Part shown: positions 17,701-21,758 of the stretch, piece after piece
How the letters are laid out: each line of letters begins with the position of its first letter
How positions within the stretch are numbered: position 1 is the first letter of the stretch
NCBI GenBank assembly: GCA_032433595.1
Contig: JASWJB010000501.1
Coordinates: 1 to 21,758 of the forward strand
DNA from: Conoideocrella luteorostrata
Lineage: Eukaryota; Ascomycota; Sordariomycetes; Hypocreales; Clavicipitaceae
DNA: 21,758 nt
Reading direction: 5' to 3'
Program-made: the position numbers and the translations under genes
The notes under the pieces: generated by a model
The model's input: only the letters and a program-made list of their open reading frames with translations
Database searches by the model: none
What the model was told of the DNA's origin: nothing

Positions 17701-19576
17701 GAGAACTGGTGATACTGAGATTATAAAACGACTACTTCAAGTGTGCAATCTCAAAAAGATAGATAATAATCATCGAACAGCTCTTCATCATGCGGCAGAG
17801 ATGGGCCATTCGGACATTATAGTGCTGTTAATTCAAAAAAAAGCGAACCTCAAAGCCAAAGACGACAGAGGGCGAACAGCTCTGCACTCTGCGGCAGAAT
17901 GCGGACACGATAGAGTAGTACAAGCACTAGCTGATGGAGGCACGAACGTTAACCAGAAAGATAATTCGGGATGCACAGCGCTGTGGCTGGCCGCCAGGAA
18001 CAGCCACGAGGCCGTGGTCACGTTGCTGGTCGAGAATGGCGCCGACGTCGAGACGAAGGACAGCCACGGTTCAACGGCACTGTTGTGGGCCGCCAACAAC
18101 GGCTACGAGGCCGTGGTTAAGCTGCTAGTCGAGAAGGGCGCTGACGTCGAGGCAAAGGACAAGGGCGGTTGGACGGCGCTGTTGTTAGCCGCCGAGAATG
18201 GCCACGAGGCCGTGGTTAAGCTGCTAGTCGAGAATGGCGCTGAAATTAAGGCAAAGAACGAGGACGGTTGGATGGCGCTGTTGTTAGCCGCTAAGAGCGG
18301 CCACGAGGCCGTGGTTAAGCTACTAGTTAAGAAGGGCGCCGACGTCAAGGTGAAGGACAAGGACGGTTGGACGGCGCTATTATTAGCCGCTATAAACGGC
18401 CACGAGGCCGTGGTTAAGCTGCTAGTCGAGAATAGCGCCGCCGACGTCGAGGCAAAGAACGAGGACGGTTGGACAGCGCTGTTGTTAGCCGCCAAGAGCG
18501 GCCACGAGGCCGTGGTTAAGCTATTAGTCGAGAAGGGCGCCGACGTCGAGGCAAAGGACGAGGACAGTTGGACGGCGCTGTTTTGGGCCGCCAGGAACGG
18601 CCACGAGGCCGTGGTCAAGTTGTTAATCGAGAGTAGTGCCGACGTCGAGGCAAAGGACGAGGACAGTTGGACGGCGCTGTTGTTAGCCGCCAAGAGCGGC
18701 CAAGAGGCCGTGGTTAAGCTATTAGTCGAGAAGGGCGCCGACGTCGAGGCAAAGGACGAGGACAGTTGGACGGCGCTGTTGTTAGCCGCCAAGAGCGGCC
18801 ACGAGGCCGTGGTTAAGCTATTAGTCGAGAAGGGCGCCGACGTCGAGGCAAAGGACGAGGACAGTTGGACGGCGCTGTTTTGGGCCGCTAGGAACGGCCA
18901 CGAGGCCGTGGTCAAGTTGTTAATCGAGAATAGCGCCGAAGTTGAGAAGAGCAACATTGGTCAGACGGCGCTGTTGTTAGCCGCCGAGAACGGCCACGAG
19001 GCCGTGGTTAAGCTGCTAGTCGAGAAGGGCGCCGACGTTGAGGCAACAGACAAGTACGGTTGGACAGCGCTGATGCGGGCCGCCAAGAACGGCCACGAGG
19101 CCGTGGTTAAGCTGCTAGTTAAGAAGGGCGCCGACGTCGAGGCGAAGGATAAGGACAGTTGGACGGCGCTGTTGTGGGCCGCGAAGAGAGGCCACGAGGC
19201 CGTGGTTAAGCTATTAGTCGAGAAGGGTGCTAACGTTGAGGCAAAGGACAAGTACGATCAGACGGCGCTGTTATTAGCCGCCGAGAGAGGCCACGAGGCC
19301 GTGGTTAAGCTATTAGTCGAGAAAGGCGCCGACGTCGAGGCAAAGGACAAGTACGATCAGACGGCGCTGTTGTTAGCCGCCGAGAGCGGCCACAAGGCCG
19401 TGGTTAAGCTATTAGTCGAGAAAGGCGCCGACGTCGAGGCAAAGGACAAGGACGATCAGACGGCGCTGTTGTTAGCCGCCGAGAGCCGCCACAAGGCCGT
19501 GGTTGAGCTGCTAGTCGAGAATGGCGCCGCCGACATTAGACCAAGGCCATGCAATTGGGGTAGACCTGAGAATTAG
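14711..19576 (+). CDS. NLR-like protein: PNP_UDP_1 - NACHT - 19 ankyrin repeats
   Basis: Proposed exons are 14711-15710, 15772-15942, 15999-16023, 16083-16685 and 16741-19576. They sum to 4635 nt, giving 1544 residues with no stop. The ATG has A at -3 and G at +4. Residues ~8-310 are a nucleoside-phosphorylase fold: YTVGWLCALPIE, VGVGGGVP (90-97), GDVVVS, FEMEAAG (248-254) and the Asp of ICDYAD (269), so the active site looks intact. Residues ~334-730 are a NACHT NTPase: Walker A GKIGSGKT (389-396, assembled across intron 2), Walker B YIVDGLDEC (499-507), VLVSGRED sensor-like segment, then LPKNLDETYARCL. Residues ~913-1530 are ankyrins. In fungi this architecture belongs to the NLR/STAND family implicated in non-self recognition; PNP domains in some immune systems consume nucleosides or ATP. 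The ligand and exact activity here are inference. The gene has no obvious functional partner nearby. The only weak splice site is the intron 1 donor. Confidence 0.88.
15711..15771 (+). other. Intron 1 of NLR gene (61 bp)
   Basis: Donor GTAGTC (weak), branch-like GCTAAC at 15752-15757, acceptor TTAG. Splicing joins VQDG to TLPFDIFDH in phase 1 and opens the NACHT frame. Without splicing, translation stops at 15740-15742 after 343 residues, giving a PNP-only protein. Confidence 0.75.
15943..15998 (+). other. Intron 2 of NLR gene (56 bp)
   Basis: Donor GTATGT, acceptor TGCAG. Splicing at this donor completes the Walker A motif GKIGSGKT. Using the nearer GTAAAA would remove its first glycine. 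Confidence 0.88.
16024..16082 (+). other. Intron 3 of NLR gene (59 bp)
   Basis: Donor GTATGT, acceptor CTTAG. The preceding exon is only 25 bp (15999-16023). Splicing gives KTHVTTAVIQDIIE, the expected NACHT sequence after the P-loop. Confidence 0.88.
16686..16740 (+). other. Intron 4 of NLR gene (55 bp)
   Basis: Donor GTTAGT, branch site TACTAAC at 16727-16733, acceptor TCAAG. Splicing joins ADLM to RILWVNMQIEALWEE, the usual NACHT-family segment after the NTPase core. Confidence 0.88.
17681..19545 (+). repeat. 19 ankyrin repeats; last 16 are near-identical 99-bp units
   Basis: Repeats 1-3 (17681 to about 17970) are diverged. From about 17970 to 19540 there are 16 units with consensus TALLLAAxxGHEAVVKLLVE-GADVEAKDxx (33 residues, 99 bp). 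Unit starts include 18467, 18566, 18665, 18764 and 18863. Unit 8 has one extra codon and unit 13 one fewer. A stretch of over 100 bp in units 9-10 recurs identically 297 bp later in units 12-13. Differences cluster at the residues flanking TAL and in the two positions after LAA, plus the loop end. Confidence 0.93.
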
Positions 19577-19631
19577 GCTATCTCCTACGGAGTAGATTCC
19601 GGTAAGGCACACTTCACGTACCTCGAAACCC

Positions 19632-19717
19632 ACTTTTGCCCCCTTTGCCCCTTTTGCCCCCTTTGCCCCTTTTGCCCCCTTTGCCCCTTTTGCCCCCTTT
19701 GCCCCTTTTGCCCCTTT
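19632..19717. repeat. CCCCTTTTG/CCCCCTTTG minisatellite
   Basis: About nine short units of C4-5 T3-4 G in a higher-order 18-bp alternation, starting 56 bp after the NLR stop codon. The complementary strand has many G4-G5 runs separated by four or five bases, a G-quadruplex-capable pattern. Confidence 0.9.
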
Positions 19718-19773
19718 TTCTCCTGGGGACTTCTAGTGACCCGCGTAGCCTACCACACCAAAGCGCCCTTTAA

Positions 19774-19899
19774 ACGCAAGCTGCCGAATACTACAACAAC
19801 CCTCTGGAGCGGCTTGATAAGCCCGGTGAAGAGGCTCAAATCACCACATTCGATGGAGAGGCTTTGATTATCAATGAGGCAGATGGCTCACGTGAGTAG
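19774..19899 (+). pseudogene. Short orphan reading frame, possible gene scrap
   Basis: A 41-codon stretch between two stops with a protein-like composition (PLERLDKPGEEAQITTFDGE, ending at TAG 19897-19899). There is no ATG at its start and no family is recognised. It may be a retroelement or gene fragment. Confidence 0.25.
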
Positions 19900-20081
19900 G
19901 CTGTTAATAGCACCTAAAAGCTACGAAAGAAACCCTCTACTAAGCGCGGGCATGCTTTTTAGCCTCTGTAACTAGCACCTTATAAGATATTAATTAAGCC
20001 ACTGCTTTTAACGCCTTTGTTACTCTTCTAAGTATTCATACCTATTTTTCCAATTAAACAATAAGTTAAGTACACTAATAA

Positions 20082-20383
20082 TGTTGAGATTAGAGTGGCA
20101 CCTTCGGAAGGTCCCGATGCCTCGTATTAGCTAGATTCGTACGATAGTGGAAGAAGGTGGCATGATGCCAAGGAATGTAGGCCTAAGGCACCTGAATTCC
20201 AGGGAATTTCCCGGTCGCTGAAGGTCTATAAAGAAGGGTCACGATGCCCGTCAGAGGGTATTATTCAAGTCAGAACATCATCTATCAATATCACTACTTG
20301 CACTCTCAAATCTATCTATTCCGCCTATTTCCACTGTTGCCAAATTGCTCCTTCCCTCACTCATGAAGGCACATAACGCAACA
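20082..20383. mobile_element. Solo LTR (302 bp) with 5-bp target-site duplication
   Basis: Starts TGTTGAG and ends ACGCAACA (TG...CA, with TGTTG/CAACA inverted ends). It is flanked on both sides by AATAA (20077-20081 and 20384-20388). A TATAAAG box lies at about 20227 followed by a CT-rich region, consistent with U3-R-U5 in plus orientation. No internal retrotransposon sequence or second LTR is in the window, so it is the product of LTR-LTR recombination. Copia versus Gypsy cannot be decided. Confidence 0.88.
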
Positions 20384-20614
20384 AATAAAGCTACGCGGCT
20401 CCGGATATTAGGTCAAGAGCAGGATTATCCAGCACCCCTCCTGGAGTAAATAGTACCCCTTTTTGTGGCTCAGGTGGCTTAGACACCCTATACCGGGCCC
20501 CTATAATAATTTACATAGTGAGCAGAGATGTGTCTCACCGCTTATTTTCTCGTTAATAAAATAAATTTTGAAACTATCTATGATGCCCGGGCTGCCCGGC
20601 ATTGCAATTTGAAG

Positions 20615-20794
20615 CTATTCAGATATTTGAATTGGCTGTGAGAGCTCTCTAAGCAGGTTAATAATATCTGCTTCTTCCTTCTCTTGCTGGGCAATATAGC
20701 TATTGATATCGCCTTCATAATTGGCAGGAATATTCCAAACGAATGATGCATCTAGACTTAATAAATCCTGCGATTTTAAGGCTTTTTGCGACAT
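20615..20794 (-). CDS. 59-residue orphan ORF
   Basis: Minus-strand ORF starting with ATG at 20794 and ending TAG at 20615. It encodes an acidic, soluble-looking peptide (MSQKALKSQDLLSLDASFVW, later YIAQQEKEEADIINLLRE, a helical segment). Codon composition looks protein-like, and similar composition continues briefly past the stop. I do not recognise the family. It could be the N-terminus of a decayed transposon protein or other gene. Confidence 0.3.
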   Translation of the reverse strand: MSQKALKSQDLLSLDASFVWNIPANYEGDINSYIAQQEKEEADIINLLRELSQPIQISE

Positions 20795-20856
20795 ATTTTA
20801 AAGTGGCGGCGCTAGAATTTTTGGTGTTGCCGGTGTCGCTAGTCGCTTAACACCAT

Positions 20857-21055
20857 TGTTATGTGCTGGAATCCCTCGTTAAGGTCACGTAACCACCTCG
20901 GCGCGCCTCTTTCATACGGTGCGCTCGGGGGCATTCCTCCTCTTCTTCTTTTCTTCTCTTCTAGACAGACCTAATTGAATTAAATACTTTGTTTTACTAA
21001 TTGCTTCGTGAAAGAACCTTTGGACGTCAAATCAGAAGCCCCTGTGCTTCCTACA
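20857..21055 (+). repeat. LTR-like dispersed repeat B, copy 2
   Basis: Starts TGTTATGTGCTGGAATCCCT and ends GTGCTTCCTACA, so TG...CA over 199 bp. It aligns along its length with 11512-11747. Flanking pentamers (ACCAT and GTGAG) do not match, so it is either old, truncated or not bounded exactly here. Confidence 0.6.
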
Positions 21056-21059
21056 GTGA

Positions 21060-21758
21060 GTCACCCTATGAGTCACCCAATAAGTAACGACCATCCCATA
21101 TTTGGTGCATCCCTCTTTCCGAAGCTTAACACCGGCGCGCTTTGTTACGTTAAGAGACATCGGTCAGCGAATCTTTGTCACTTTCCCCTCGTGCGTGAGC
21201 TCTCGAGTAGGAGTGGAGTGCTGCGAATGGTTGGCCAGCCAGGCTTGGCAGCTCTCTGAAACCAACTCTGCGTACTTGTGTGAGAGCTACTTGGACTAAC
21301 TCACACCGTGCGCATTCTGTATCTCTGAGATGAGTGGTTGTGAAGCTCGTCGCGAGAATCTAGACCATTTACCTCTAAAATACTGGTGCAAGGCACCCAG
21401 CAACACCCAACAACGCCCAGCAACCATGCATGACGCTGAAGGAAGCTCTGGATAATGCCAATCTCTTGCAACGACTGGATCCGCCGCCTGAGTGCTATTC
21501 GGCTGTGTCAGTGTCGAGGCCGGGGCTCTGGCACCTCTGGGAGCCTGGTCTGCTGTTGCCGTCGTCTCTTCGGGAACGCTTGCCTTTCTCGTTGTTTGGT
21601 ATGAATATAGTACTGTAAGTATTTTTCGTAACTTTGAACAGTACGCAAAAAAGCTCGAGACACCACCGTACGAGACAGGGGAGATGACTTGGATAGTGAT
21701 GCATTCATCGTTGGTAGTGCCGGGTGGACTTGCGGCAGGCAACTTGCCCAACAACAAC
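21060..21758. other. Window end without supported gene
   Basis: A minus-strand frame (21296-21757) is open for about 153 codons and runs to the window edge without an ATG start. It shows no family motif and overlaps other open frames, so I do not call it. A short CACCCAGCAACA-type triplet repeat lies near 21396-21425. Confidence 0.4.

Noticed and set aside
18103..18957. 284-codon minus-strand open frame antisense to the ankyrin array
   Set aside because: It is a shadow of the 99-bp coding repeat: a unit length divisible by three keeps the antisense frame open. Composition is a repeated Ser/Thr/Ala-rich pattern with no independent support.
17970..19545. CRISPR-like regular repeat
   Set aside because: The 99-bp periodicity has no spacers and encodes canonical ankyrin repeats in a spliced eukaryotic gene.
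21296..21757. 153-codon minus-strand open frame at the window end
   Set aside because: No ATG start within the window, no family motif, overlapping alternative frames, and no coding-like pattern beyond openness.

Overview
The window looks like repeat-rich accessory DNA from a filamentous ascomycete fungus. The evidence is an interrupted gene with 55-61 bp GT...AG introns (one with a TACTAAC branch site), an NLR-type PNP-NACHT-ankyrin architecture, relics of fungal families (DUF6601-like, AlkB-like, pogo/Fot1 transposase), a solo LTR with a target-site duplication, and TIR elements. No rRNA, tRNA, CRISPR array or telomere repeat was seen. The species cannot be named from the sequence.

Layout. 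(1) 1-4530: a family of three paralogous, highly charged coiled-coil ORFs (110-1027 +, 1830-2366 -, 3715-4203 -). Copies 1 and 2 are convergent and share inverted 3' flanks. Copies 2 and 3 share upstream DNA with a TATA-like box. A 912-bp TIR element with a TTA target-site duplication, PIF/Harbinger-like in its ends, lies against copy 3, and one copy of the duplicated TTA is that ORF's stop codon. (2) 4857-8510: noncoding repeats: a foldback with 131-bp arms, an eight-unit degenerate tandem array, tetranucleotide microsatellites, a dispersed ~85-bp repeat, a GT tract, and a minus-strand relic of an AlkB-like dioxygenase. (3) 8660-9175: an eroded pogo/Fot1-like transposase relic. (4) 10554-11356: a dual-specificity phosphatase with an intact active site but a one-base frameshift near its C-terminus. 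(5) 11512-14350: LTR-like repeats, including a head-to-head pair that makes a near-perfect 93-bp-arm hairpin, then degenerate minus-strand gene relics, the clearest of them DUF6601-like. (6) 14711-19576: the centrepiece, a five-exon, 1544-codon NLR-like gene: N-terminal nucleoside-phosphorylase-fold domain, central NACHT NTPase and 19 C-terminal ankyrin repeats, 16 of them almost identical. (7) 19577-21758: a CCCCTTTTG minisatellite, a solo LTR with AATAA target-site duplications, a second copy of the LTR-like repeat seen at 11.5 kb, and short orphan ORFs.

How it fits together. The NLR is the only large gene that looks intact. By family knowledge it would be an intracellular sensor/effector: ankyrins recognise a ligand, NACHT oligomerises, and the PNP domain acts on nucleosides or nucleotides. 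The coiled-coil ORFs may be a small lineage-specific family. The rest is transposon debris and dead gene fragments, typical of a fast-evolving or subtelomeric compartment.
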